Assembly (NCBI RefSeq): GCF_045679545.1
Contig: NZ_CP166194.1
Span: forward strand, 372,001 to 436,000
From: Enterovibrio sp045679545
GTDB lineage: Bacteria > Pseudomonadota > Gammaproteobacteria > Enterobacterales > Vibrionaceae
Length of the DNA stretch: 64,000 bases
Direction: 5' to 3'
A program made the position numbers and the translations under genes. The notes beneath the pieces were generated by a model, which saw nothing but the letters and a program-made list of their open reading frames with translations, was not told the DNA's origin and searched no databases. Positions 27,157 through 35,575 of this stretch are shown in pieces (position 1 is the stretch's first letter; each line of letters begins with the position of its first letter).

Positions 27157-27371
27157 TAACAGGGTTATATCTTGGCCTGTCCCTTAAGTTTGATACCTCT
27201 CGTTTGATAAAACATCTCCATTTTGAATCAAAGACCATGCGATTATGAGTAACTAAAATACTGTTTATCAGTGAACACCCATGAACAGGAGTGAATATAT
27301 AAAATTAATTAAATCATAGTCTTGCGTGTGGTTGTTTGTTTTGCCTTGTTCACGGGAATTCATGGCGATAT

Positions 27372-27401
27372 AAAAATTTTGCTATAAATATGCTATAACG
27401 G
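27372..27401 (+). repeat. Left boundary repeat (candidate attL)
   Basis: AAAAATTT is followed by TGCTATAAATA (27380-27390) and TGCTATAACGG (27391-27401). The same arrangement is at 35970-35998. It also overlaps the integrase promoter zone, 29 nt before the integrase ATG, so an operator role is an alternative. Confidence 0.6.
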
Positions 27402-27429
27402 AGGAATTGAAAGCAAGGAAGCCGACAAC

Positions 27430-28668
27430 ATGCCACTTAAAAAGAAGATAACCGCCACCAGTCTCAAACAGCTTACCTTAGAAGAAAGGCGACTGAATGA
27501 TACCGAGATCGCAGGCTTTCATGCGCTCATGTCAAAGGCGGGAAAAGTCACCTATTACCTTTATTACCGCATTGATGGAAAGCAGGTAAATTACAAGCTG
27601 GGATTGGCGAGCGAAATCACCCCTGCTCAAGCAAGGGATCTTGCTAAAACGAAAGCGGGTGAAGTGGCAAAAGGTAATGACGTTCAAGAAATCAAAAAGC
27701 AGGCAAGGGAAGACAACCTGCGCCGAAAACACCTCAAGCTCTCCACTTTCCTCAATGAACGCTATTTGCCGTTCCTAACCATGCGAAACCCAAAAACCTC
27801 AGATCGAACCATCAAGCACTTACTCAGTCGCTTTAAATTCCTGCTAGATAAAGACCTAAGCCAGATCACCGCATGGGAGATTGAGAAGTGGAGAAGTAAA
27901 GAGCGCAAGCTTGGTAAAGCTGCTGGCACAATTAACTACACAGTGAATTCACTCAAAGGTGCATTATCACGCGCTGTTGAGTGGGGGCTGATTGACTCTC
28001 ACGAACTCAGCAAAGTGAAAGCTATTAAAGCCGATAACACCCGCGTTCGTTACCTCAATGAAGCCGAAGAAAAGCGCTTACGCCATGCTTTAAAAGAAAG
28101 GGATTGGAAAATCAGAGAGGCAAGGCGTTCAGCCAATGAACACAGAAGTATTCGCCGCTATGACACTATGCCAAGCTTGGACGACGTAGCATTTGCGGAT
28201 TACGTTGAACCGCTCGTGTTGTTAGCGATGAATACAGGGTTACGCCGTGGGGAACTGCTCGGCCTTGAGTGGAGTGACGTGTTCTTTGGTGAGCGCTTCC
28301 TGCAAGTGAAAGCCAGCAACGCCAAATCAAAACTCTCTCGCACTATGCCACTAAACAACGAAGCCTTTGATGTGCTGACAAAGTGGCGAAAGCAAACACC
28401 TGCTTCTCGTTACCTGTTTGAAGGAAAAGAAGCAGGTAAACCGCTAACCGATGTGAAAAAGCCTTGGGCGACAGTGCTAGATATTGCCATGATTGAAGGC
28501 TTCAACTTTCATGATCTCCGCCACCACTTCGCAAGTAAGCTAGTGATGGCGGGCGTTGACCTGAACACAGTTCGTGAACTGCTAGGCCACGCCGACCTTA
28601 AGATGACGCTAAGGTATGCACACTTAGCGCCAGAGCATAAGGCGGCGGCCGTGAATCTTATAGGCTGA
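27430..28668 (+). CDS. Tyrosine recombinase / phage-type integrase
   Basis: 412 residues. The N-terminal arm-binding region (about 1-85) resembles the DUF4102-like domain of P4-type integrases, a SAM-like core-binding domain covers about 105-195, and the catalytic domain about 215-405. Catalytic residues: Arg in NTGLRRGELLGLEW (about 268), His-x-x-Arg in FHDLRHHF (about 362-365), the H in LLGHAD (about 387) and Tyr in TLRYAHL (about 397). AAGGA lies 9 nt before the ATG. It should catalyse integration and excision of the element. It points inward and lies at the end far from the tRNA gene, so the tRNA itself is probably not its target. Confidence 0.93.
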   Translation: MPLKKKITATSLKQLTLEERRLNDTEIAGFHALMSKAGKVTYYLYYRIDGKQVNYKLGLASEITPAQARDLAKTKAGEVAKGNDVQEIKKQAREDNLRRKHLKLSTFLNERYLPFLTMRNPKTSDRTIKHLLSRFKFLLDKDLSQITAWEIEKWRSKERKLGKAAGTINYTVNSLKGALSRAVEWGLIDSHELSKVKAIKADNTRVRYLNEAEEKRLRHALKERDWKIREARRSANEHRSIRRYDTMPSLDDVAFADYVEPLVLLAMNTGLRRGELLGLEWSDVFFGERFLQVKASNAKSKLSRTMPLNNEAFDVLTKWRKQTPASRYLFEGKEAGKPLTDVKKPWATVLDIAMIEGFNFHDLRHHFASKLVMAGVDLNTVRELLGHADLKMTLRYAHLAPEHKAAAVNLIG

Positions 28669-28709
28669 TAGCGTAGAATCTAAAGTTGAGAAATCCAAAA
28701 TATGTACTG

Positions 28710-30314
28710 CTACAAGTTTAATCCCGGAATGTTTTCTAAATGCTCTAAGAACTCAACATTGTACTCCTTAGATAGTAACTTTCCATTTTTATGATTGCTA
28801 TAGTCAATTGCATTTATATTAGAATTTGAATACTTATTATTGCTGTACTCTTCGGACTTTAGTGTTGATGTAAGTATTACTTGTTTTCCAAGCTTTATGT
28901 ATAGGTCAAGCATTTTCATTTCTTTCGACGTAGAGAGCTCTCCATCTCTAAATGAATCTATTATTATTGGGAAGGTATGGTTTAATTTTTTATTTATGGC
29001 AAGCGTTCTACAGAAGTAATATTCTTGCTCATCACTTCCTGAATAAACAGTTTGTTGTTTTGAAAATATATCATCAAATCTAAGCCTTCCATCATGATCG
29101 ATCTCTCTACAAATCTCATTCATATGATCTGTTATTTCTGATATGAATTTAGCCACTTGAGCTTTTGTATCATTAACACCCTTTGATAAATTGTCTTTTT
29201 GTCTTTGATATTCTTTAATATCTGCGGTGACCTCATGTGCTTCCTTGTCAAACTCTTCCATCGTTCTAATGTCATCACTAAACATGGCGAGTTGAAAAAT
29301 ATCAGGTGGGCTTTCTTTCTCTAATTTGGTTAGTTTTGATTGAAGAGTGTTTATTTCATGTGAGAGGGATGCAATTAATTCATTTTTACTTTCTATGTTT
29401 TTTGATATTGAAGATAATATTTCACCTCGAACTTCTATATTTGAGACGTCAAAATTAAGGTCTTTGTTTTTAAATATAATTTTATCCGAACCGCACTCGT
29501 TACAGATAACTTCACCTAGCTGCATATTTCTGTTGAGAGAGCTTAACTCACCTTTCAATGATTCTAGGTTTGAAACCCTAATTTCTTCCTTGTTCCTTTT
29601 TTTTCTTTTGTCTAAGATTTCGTCTGAAATCTCTCTTGCTCTCTTTCTTAACTCCTCAACATCAATGTTATCCTTTGACTTGGAAGTGAATGAAGCTAAG
29701 CGAGGGTTTTTAGATATTATCTTAATTTTCTTTAAAAGTGACTTATGTGTATTTTGAAGTTCCTTTATTTTATTTTTTATCTCCAACTCTTCAAAACTTA
29801 CATAAATAGGTCTATCTATTCCTGATAGTTGAGCTAGCATTGATTTGAAATCTTCTTTATTAAAATATCTATCGCCAATAAGGCCTGAAGGAGTTCTTCT
29901 ATCTTGGCCAATGAAGAAAGTCTCATACAAAGTTGCTAGATCAACAGTGATGTCTGTTCCTTTTTTATTTACCTTTGGTATCTTGCCATAGAACTTTGAT
30001 AAATATCTACGTAGCTCTTGTTCTGAGTCAAAGATACTTAAGCCATCATCAGACTTTACTATAAATGAAGAGTTTTTCCTGACGAAATGAAATTCGCTTC
30101 CGTTCATCTCGATCAATGAATAGAATGTGTAATCCTTATAGTCGAAACCTTCGGGAAAAATAGGGTTGTTACCGATGGAATATAGCATTCCTTGCAGTAG
30201 TAAAGTCTTTCCCCTGTTATTGTCATCACTATATATAACATTTACTTTTTCATTTAGTCTAGACTCGAAGAATGCTTCTTTGCCATTACCCATGCCGAAT
30301 TTTTTAAATTTCAT
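28710..30314 (-). CDS. Rad50/SMC-like ATPase with CxxC zinc hook, putative defence protein
   Basis: 534 residues from the ATG at 30314, chosen since AAGGA is 7 nt upstream; an ATG 6 nt earlier is too close. A Walker-A-like YSDDNNRGKTLLL is at about 28-40 (the first Gly is Ser). Coiled coils (about 175-265 and 290-385) flank a single CNEC motif (C271, C274), as in the Rad50 zinc hook. The ABC signature-like YSGSDEQEYYFCR (about 424-436) and Walker-B-like FPIIIDSFRDGEL (about 448-460) follow. The Walker B Glu is not in the usual place. This is a short SMC-type ATPase, like LmuB/DdmC or ABC-3C ATPases. It overlaps the nuclease gene by 11 nt and is far more AT-rich than its neighbours. Confidence 0.8.
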   Translation of the reverse strand: MKFKKFGMGNGKEAFFESRLNEKVNVIYSDDNNRGKTLLLQGMLYSIGNNPIFPEGFDYKDYTFYSLIEMNGSEFHFVRKNSSFIVKSDDGLSIFDSEQELRRYLSKFYGKIPKVNKKGTDITVDLATLYETFFIGQDRRTPSGLIGDRYFNKEDFKSMLAQLSGIDRPIYVSFEELEIKNKIKELQNTHKSLLKKIKIISKNPRLASFTSKSKDNIDVEELRKRAREISDEILDKRKKRNKEEIRVSNLESLKGELSSLNRNMQLGEVICNECGSDKIIFKNKDLNFDVSNIEVRGEILSSISKNIESKNELIASLSHEINTLQSKLTKLEKESPPDIFQLAMFSDDIRTMEEFDKEAHEVTADIKEYQRQKDNLSKGVNDTKAQVAKFISEITDHMNEICREIDHDGRLRFDDIFSKQQTVYSGSDEQEYYFCRTLAINKKLNHTFPIIIDSFRDGELSTSKEMKMLDLYIKLGKQVILTSTLKSEEYSNNKYSNSNINAIDYSNHKNGKLLSKEYNVEFLEHLENIPGLNL

Positions 30315-31341
30315 TTTCATTTCCTTGAACGACTAAAGATATAAGGTATAGAATTGAAAGCCTATCTAGGTAAGATGGCGGGTTTATTTTTTTTATATGT
30401 ATCGATTCATAAATCTCATATATGTTAGTTGACTTTTCCTTTGTTATTTTCTTTATTATCCCTTCTGATATTTTCCAGAATTTGTGAGAGGTTCCTTTAT
30501 CAAACATTGCTCTGCTCAGGTTGGAGTTACACTCAAAAATCAAATCTTTTAATACTTCCCCGTCGAAACCTATAGATTCCTTTGTTATTACCTCTAAGAA
30601 TGGGTATGGAACACCTTCACTTTTGAAGATATCACTCACTCCAATTATTCTACTGATAATTAGGGTTTTTATTTGATTTTTTGTTATGAATCTATTTAAT
30701 TTGATGACGTCTTCTGGTTTTTCTATTGTTATATTCTCAATTTCAGAGTTTTTCAGGGATGACTGTTTGTTTCTAATCTCATCGAAAATGTTTTGATATG
30801 TTAGATCCTTTATTATTTTCTTTGAACCGAACTCAACCATGGATTTTATATAGTGAGAGCACGGTTTGTCGTCATTGAAGAAACTCACCGATAATAAGAA
30901 TTTACCCAGTGAATCTTCATCTATAACGCAATGATTTTTTTGTATTACTTCTCTTAGTTTTTTCTCTATTCTTTTTTTTGTTTTCTCGTGTATGTTTTCA
31001 TAGTTATAGCTATTTAGATTGCTATCTAGTAAATATGCTTTCTCAAAAGGTTGACTAAAAAGGATGTATGCGTCGAATTTGAAATTTGAAATGAAATTAT
31101 CATAGAGAGTAAATAAGCTCTCGCCTATTTTGGCTGGATTGAATTTACTGTAGTTCTTACTTTGCACATCGAGCATTAGTGTAAAGTTCTCATCTACACC
31201 TGTTACGTCATTGAAGCAATCAACAATAACAATCTCAATGTTGTTGCTATCATTTCTCATGCCCAGCAGGTAAAGCATTGATTTTGTCTCGTAATCAGAA
31301 GATTTCTTATTTGTTATTTCTGTATTTCTGAACGTATACAA
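30304..31341 (-). CDS. Putative Cap4/DUF4297-like PD-(D/E)XK nuclease, defence effector
   Basis: 345 residues. The N-terminal 100 residues carry a candidate restriction-like site: E18 in SDYETKSMLYLL, D41 and D45 in IVDCFNDVTG, then D58-V-Q60-S-K62 in MLDVQSKNYSKF. The spacing and the Q-x-K step match the nuclease domain of Cap4 (DUF4297) and Lamassu LmuA/DdmA proteins. The C-terminal 230 residues, highly charged with many Lys, Ile and Asn, match nothing I know and may bind the ATPase. It is the first gene of the pair; the ATPase start lies inside its end. Family assignment is by motif reading only and needs a profile search or structure prediction. Confidence 0.65.
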   Translation of the reverse strand: MYTFRNTEITNKKSSDYETKSMLYLLGMRNDSNNIEIVIVDCFNDVTGVDENFTLMLDVQSKNYSKFNPAKIGESLFTLYDNFISNFKFDAYILFSQPFEKAYLLDSNLNSYNYENIHEKTKKRIEKKLREVIQKNHCVIDEDSLGKFLLSVSFFNDDKPCSHYIKSMVEFGSKKIIKDLTYQNIFDEIRNKQSSLKNSEIENITIEKPEDVIKLNRFITKNQIKTLIISRIIGVSDIFKSEGVPYPFLEVITKESIGFDGEVLKDLIFECNSNLSRAMFDKGTSHKFWKISEGIIKKITKEKSTNIYEIYESIHIKKINPPSYLDRLSILYLISLVVQGNENEI

Positions 31342-31908
31342 GGCTAGTTTCCCTTAGAGGATTTAGTATGGACTATCTGTTTCACAATTGGATAGAGCGA
31401 ATCTGAAGGTATCACCTAATCCTTACACTGAGTAATTGATTGTATTGTTTTTTGGGCTCGATACCAGCAGTGTTAACAATTTAATAGCAGGTTTAGTGAT
31501 AGATATGTTGTTTGTTGAGGTGTACATGTTTTACTTCTATCCGAGCATGGTTATAGCACTCGTTCGGTTCGATAACCGACGAAGCCCCGCAAACACTTGG
31601 CTTCTAACCGAAACGGGCAAGCCTAAAGGCTTGTGCGTTCGGCTTGCCTAGCCTAAAGGCTATTCATCCGGCGACACGTCCCCAATCCCTGACCATCATC
31701 CCTACATAACGTTATGTAACGAACCTTGCCCGTTGGTTCACTAAATGCGCTTTCCCGTTATGTAACGTTACGAGAATACGAGCCAGATCGCTTGTCGTTA
31801 GGTTATACGTTTAGGAACATAACGTTATGAGGCATTGTGTTATGTCGGCTTCGAAGCCGAACAATAACCGATGATAAGGCGAGGGAAAGCCTAAAGGCTT
31901 GGGAGCAT
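31342..31908. promoter_or_regulatory. Palindrome and hairpin cluster, possible origin or control region
   Basis: 567 nt with no firm gene and dense dyad symmetry. AAGCCTAAAGGCTT-type hairpins with the core GCCTAAAGGC occur three times (31619-31632, 31649-31662, 31887-31900). ATAACGTTAT palindromes are at 31704-31717 and 31818-31829, with a related CGTTATGTAACGTTACG at 31756-31772. There is a 16-bp perfect palindrome TCGGCTTCGAAGCCGA (31845-31860) and a CGGTT/AACCG hairpin (31565-31578). It separates the minus-strand defence pair from the plus-strand replication genes. A single-strand origin, repressor operators or terminators are all possible. Confidence 0.6.
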
Positions 31909-32805
31909 ATGAAAGACAACAGGCGATTTTTCAGATTAGACGAAATATCCGATGTGACGCCGTTAACCAAAGGCCAGTTGTTAGACGCCATTGATAACGA
32001 CAAGTTAACCTTGTGCGCATTGATTGAAGGTAAAAGCCTTGGTTACTTTCATGAAGCGAAAACGCTCGCCAATGTGTTTGATTACAAGGGCGTCGCTCGG
32101 CTAGGTCTTGATGTGGCGAAAAAGCTACTTAACGACGGCAAGGCGACGACTTCTCGTGTCGTGGTGCTAGAGCCAGATAAGATTGAAAACTGGCGTTCGG
32201 TTGAGTCGGCTTATCCAAATATCAGCACTGAACGGTTTGACCATGTCAAAAACTTTACCAAACCAGAATGCGCCGTCAGCGCTTATGTGTCGATTGAACA
32301 GATAGACGATTGGAAAGGCACATTAGAAAGAACCCTCTTACCTAAGCGAAAGCGCAGTGCCGAAGAGAGTAGGGAAGCCCTTAACAATCTGTTTCAAGCG
32401 ATTGGAGGCACAAAAAGGCAAGTTATTGCGTCTCAAAGCATATATTTGCAAGCACATCAGCTTCGCTTTGATTTGGTATCGGTTCACAAAGTATTTGGTT
32501 TAGATACCAATCAAAATGCGCTCCAAAGCCCACCTATTGTGAATACCAACGATATTGAAATTCATCCCCTCAAAATCATGATCAACAAGGTGATTATTGG
32601 CAATGTTGAAGCCAATGCACGAACCATTTGGAATGCAATCAAACGGGATCATCAAACCGATGCCAAACAGATTGATGTGGATAGCCTGATTAGCAATATG
32701 AACAATGATGAAATCGAATGGTTTGGTCAACAAGACACAGTGCGAGTTACCAAATATAAAACCTTTCAAAACCTGCTTTCAGAGGTAAGAAAAGTGAAAA
32801 GTTAA
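31909..32805 (+). CDS. Element-encoded hypothetical protein
   Basis: 298 residues from the ATG at 31909, with GGGAG 4 nt before it. An upstream open stretch overlaps the hairpins and is not used. The N-terminus (FFRLDEISDVTPLTKGQLLDAIDNDKL) looks like a helix-turn-helix or similar small helical unit; the rest is mixed alpha/beta, and soluble. The basic stretch LPKRKRSAEESREAL is near residue 150. I recognise no named family. Its place between the hairpin region and the AlpA-like gene suggests a regulatory or replication-accessory role. Confidence 0.65.
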   Translation: MKDNRRFFRLDEISDVTPLTKGQLLDAIDNDKLTLCALIEGKSLGYFHEAKTLANVFDYKGVARLGLDVAKKLLNDGKATTSRVVVLEPDKIENWRSVESAYPNISTERFDHVKNFTKPECAVSAYVSIEQIDDWKGTLERTLLPKRKRSAEESREALNNLFQAIGGTKRQVIASQSIYLQAHQLRFDLVSVHKVFGLDTNQNALQSPPIVNTNDIEIHPLKIMINKVIIGNVEANARTIWNAIKRDHQTDAKQIDVDSLISNMNNDEIEWFGQQDTVRVTKYKTFQNLLSEVRKVKS

Positions 32806-32810
32806 AAACC

Positions 32811-32852
32811 TTCCCGACCATCTTCCCGATTATCTTCCCGACGCGATCGGGA
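32811..32852. promoter_or_regulatory. 12-bp-spaced TTCCCGA iterons
   Basis: TTCCCGA occurs at 32811-32817, 32823-32829 and 32835-32841, exactly 12 bp apart, and its inverse TCGGGA at 32847-32852 keeps the same step. This periodic set lies just upstream of the AlpA-like gene. It looks like a binding array for a regulator or replication protein. Confidence 0.7.
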
Positions 32853-32860
32853 CACTTACG

Positions 32861-32888
32861 GTATCTCCTAACACACATCAGGAGATAC
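32861..32888 (+). promoter_or_regulatory. RBS-sequestering hairpin of the AlpA-like gene
   Basis: Perfect 9-bp arms GTATCTCCT (32861-32869) and AGGAGATAC (32880-32888) with a 10-nt loop. The right arm contains the AGGAG ribosome site of the gene that starts at 32893. Folding of the mRNA would block its translation. Confidence 0.65.
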
Positions 32889-32892
32889 CCAA

Positions 32893-33135
32893 ATGCAATC
32901 AGACAACACCCAAAAACGCGCATACACAGAGCAAGAAACTTCCGCCTATATCGGTATGAGCCGTTCCTTTCTGCGTCAATCACGCATGGAAGGCCACCGC
33001 CAGAATCGCACCGAAGCGCCACCGTTTATCAAAATTGGTCGTGCAGTCCGTTACCTAAAAGAAGATCTCGACCAATGGCTCGATAACCAACGCAAATACA
33101 CCCAACTCATTTGTGATGGGGGTGCTCATGCTTAA
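32893..33135 (+). CDS. AlpA/excisionase-type HTH regulator
   Basis: 80 residues. The HTH (about 10-35: YTEQETSAYIGMSRSFLRQ) and the wing ending in PPFIKIGRAVRYLKEDLDQWL (about 44-64) are characteristic of AlpA and MerR-like excisionase proteins. In P4-type satellites and PICIs AlpA activates integrase or replication genes and directs excision. The ribosome site is within a hairpin and 12-bp iterons lie just upstream, so its expression is probably tightly set. It overlaps the next gene by 8 nt. Confidence 0.85.
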   Translation: MQSDNTQKRAYTEQETSAYIGMSRSFLRQSRMEGHRQNRTEAPPFIKIGRAVRYLKEDLDQWLDNQRKYTQLICDGGAHA

Positions 33136-33391
33136 GTTAAATCCATACCTAACAAGCATCATCAAAACCATGCAAGAGGGTCATTGGTTTGAGCAATGTG
33201 CCGATTATCGTGTTACTCAAACTTCTTTTATCGGTTCACGCGGATTCAACATCAAGCTGAATCACCGAACTGTTTTCAAGCTTTTCCGTGAAGGGCTGAT
33301 CACCTACCAAACGATTTATCCCTATGGGGTTAAACGTTACGTGTTCGAACTGACTCAGGAAGGGAGGGCGCTCAATGTCTCCAATCACTGA
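33128..33391 (+). CDS. Small element protein, possible winged helix
   Basis: 87 residues from the ATG at 33128, which follows GGGGGTG; earlier in-frame GTG and ATG codons are less well placed. The pattern TVFKLFREGLITYQTIYPYGVKRYVFELTQEGRAL resembles the recognition helix and wing of a winged-helix domain. No family is recognised. It overlaps its neighbours on both sides, 8 nt upstream and 17 nt downstream, so the three genes form one translational unit with the replication protein. Confidence 0.65.
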   Translation: MLKLNPYLTSIIKTMQEGHWFEQCADYRVTQTSFIGSRGFNIKLNHRTVFKLFREGLITYQTIYPYGVKRYVFELTQEGRALNVSNH

Positions 33392-34913
33392 GGAAGAATA
33401 CGAAACACTGGATAGATTCGACAGGCCGTTCGTGGAGGAACGGCTTTGCCGTTTGCCACCGAAAGCGCAACGCATTCTCTTTAAACGCTATATCGCTATT
33501 TCAGACGCTTTCACCCGAAATACTGACCTTCGTGAAACCGTTGATAGCCTTGTTTCGAAGCTGACCGTTTCCCCTGAAAAGCTCAACCTCAATATTTCAG
33601 AAGATGAACTGCGTGAAGAAGCCGAAGCGCTGGTTGATGCTGCGTTATCTATCCGTCGCACTTTGTATGGTGCAGAAGACGAAACCATTAGTGCCCTTCA
33701 CGCGCTTTGCCTGAGCTTTGGCTTTGAGCCGCCTGACGAAAACAAATACACGTTAGAGGGAAGGCTAAGAAGGCTTTCTGATAAATCGTGGTGGCTACGC
33801 AAACTTAGAAAGGCACTGCGTAAGAACATTGAAACCGTGATGCGCCATTTGAACCAAGTGAGCCGAGTGAAAGCTATCTACTGTTCAGATGAAACGCTCG
33901 ATGCCAGAACCGCACAAAAGTTTCACCAAGCACGTTATCTTGAGAACACGATAGCCACGAACCAACTAGGCCAAAGCTTTAGCCTGTTGGAGCTTTCACA
34001 AAAGGGCGTGTCTGATCCTAAAATCCGCAAAATGGAATTGATGGTTCGTGCGCGTGGCTTTGAAGATCTTGCCAACGAACTCGGCCATTCAGCCACGTTT
34101 TTAACGCTTACTTGCCCGTCAAAGTATCACCGCAGTTACGCCACCACGGGCGATGAAAACCCAAAGTGGGGCGGTTACACACCCGCCGAAGCGCAAGCCT
34201 ACCTAAACGACATTTGGAAACTCATTCGCGCCAAACTTCAACGTGAAGAGGTGCGTTTCTATGGTTTTCGCGTCGTAGAGCCTCAACACGACGGCACACC
34301 GCATTGGCACTTACTGTTGTTCGTTGAGCCAAGGCACTATGACGTGTTGATAGATACCATGCGCGAATACAATTTGCGCGAAGATGGCGACGAAGCTGGT
34401 GCAGATCGACACCGTTTCACCGAAGTGAAGATAGACCCTAACAAGGGTTCAGCAACGGGTTACATCGCGAAATACATTTCCAAGAACATCGACGGCGAAA
34501 ACCTTGAATCAGGCGTTTACGGTGAAGACCCTAAATGCGCAGCGGCAAGGGTGGAAGCGTGGGCGGCCTGTTGGAGCATTCGCCAGTTTCAGCAACTCGG
34601 CGGTTGTTCGGTCACGGTATGGCGTGAACTGCGTCGCCTGAAAGAAATGATGGGCGAGAGCAAGTTAGTCACAGACATTCACGAAGCCGCTGATAACGGC
34701 TGTTGGAAATCCTACACGGCATTAATGGGCGGTGTGTTCTGTAAGCGCACAGAACAAGCTATCGCGCCGCATTACGAACTCAGTGTGGATTTCGCGACGG
34801 GAGAGGTAAAAAGCTCCATGTACAGCGACGAGGAGCTTTTAAAGGTACTCAAAGGTATCTCAGCAGGTGGGAAAACCATCATTACCCGCGTCAATGAGTG
34901 GCATTTGTCCTAG
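33375..34913 (+). CDS. P2 gpA-like HUH replication endonuclease
   Basis: 512 residues. The region 230-390 matches the phage replication gene A family (Phage_GPA): FLTLTCPSKYH (about 249-259), YGFRVVEPQHDGTPHWHLLLFVEP (about 292-315) with the HUH metal motif H-W-H, and the tyrosine pair in ATGYIAKYISKNID (about 356-369). These carry out the nicking and covalent attachment that start rolling-circle replication. P2 gpA is about 760 residues, so this is a shorter form with a distinct helical N-terminus. GGGAGG precedes the ATG. It should let the excised element replicate with host Rep helicase and Pol III. Confidence 0.9.
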   Translation: MSPITEEEYETLDRFDRPFVEERLCRLPPKAQRILFKRYIAISDAFTRNTDLRETVDSLVSKLTVSPEKLNLNISEDELREEAEALVDAALSIRRTLYGAEDETISALHALCLSFGFEPPDENKYTLEGRLRRLSDKSWWLRKLRKALRKNIETVMRHLNQVSRVKAIYCSDETLDARTAQKFHQARYLENTIATNQLGQSFSLLELSQKGVSDPKIRKMELMVRARGFEDLANELGHSATFLTLTCPSKYHRSYATTGDENPKWGGYTPAEAQAYLNDIWKLIRAKLQREEVRFYGFRVVEPQHDGTPHWHLLLFVEPRHYDVLIDTMREYNLREDGDEAGADRHRFTEVKIDPNKGSATGYIAKYISKNIDGENLESGVYGEDPKCAAARVEAWAACWSIRQFQQLGGCSVTVWRELRRLKEMMGESKLVTDIHEAADNGCWKSYTALMGGVFCKRTEQAIAPHYELSVDFATGEVKSSMYSDEELLKVLKGISAGGKTIITRVNEWHLS

Positions 34914-35016
34914 TGGCAAATGTGCTTTTACTTGGAGTTCTTTGAATAACTGTATTTTGGGCTATGTATTCGAGTAACCAGATGATTTTCAATGCATGAT
35001 CTAGACGACGCTTCAA

Positions 35017-35493
35017 TTACTTGGTTCTTGGGGGTGTTTGCTCATTAGAATCACTACTTGAGGATTGTTCGCGGTTATAAAAGGGGGAATTTTCCTCTGA
35101 TTCTTTTTGATGAGTAACTAGGTTAGTAACAAAACCGAAAACTGAGAGAGTTAAAAGAGTGATGGCTAGTTGTAGAACTGATTTTTGGAATGAAATCAGA
35201 GCCTCGACTGCGGCTGTTGATAAGTTATGTTGGTATTTCGCCAGTTTACAGTCTTTGAAACTAATGTGTTCGACGTGACATTCCATATTTTCGAATGTCT
35301 TAAACTCCTTCTTCAATGAGTACTCTACGGCGAACTTTAGCTCATAAGCACTTTTCTCAATAGGTAATGTGGTGTTTATGACTTGTATGGTTGCTACCAA
35401 ATACAACGTTGCAAGAGCTACGCTCCCTTTAAATAGCGAGATTTGATTTCTTTCGCTGGTTATTACATCAAGGAAATTCTCGAACAATTTCAC
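35017..35493 (-). CDS. Small membrane protein, unknown function
   Basis: 158 residues starting at a GTG with GAGG 11 nt upstream. Two hydrophobic helices (about 22-42 and 100-125) flank an approximately 55-residue exported or cytoplasmic loop with two Cys (MECHVEHISFKDCKL). The tail is Ser, Glu and Pro rich. No family is recognised. It is at the right end of the element and opposite in direction to the replication genes; a role as an immunity or exclusion protein is only a guess. Confidence 0.6.
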   Translation of the reverse strand: MKLFENFLDVITSERNQISLFKGSVALATLYLVATIQVINTTLPIEKSAYELKFAVEYSLKKEFKTFENMECHVEHISFKDCKLAKYQHNLSTAAVEALISFQKSVLQLAITLLTLSVFGFVTNLVTHQKESEENSPFYNREQSSSSDSNEQTPPRTK

Positions 35494-35575
35494 GTTTTTT
35501 ATTCCTCAGCTTTAGAGTGCTATCTGTTCGTTAAAGCACGAAAGTGAATATTCTGCGTATTGGCCATAGAAAAAC

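Noticed and set aside
26767..27371. Functional gene in the gap left of the mobile element
   Set aside because: The only long frame (26932-27156) starts right after a stop without an ATG or ribosome site; it is kept only as a possible remnant.
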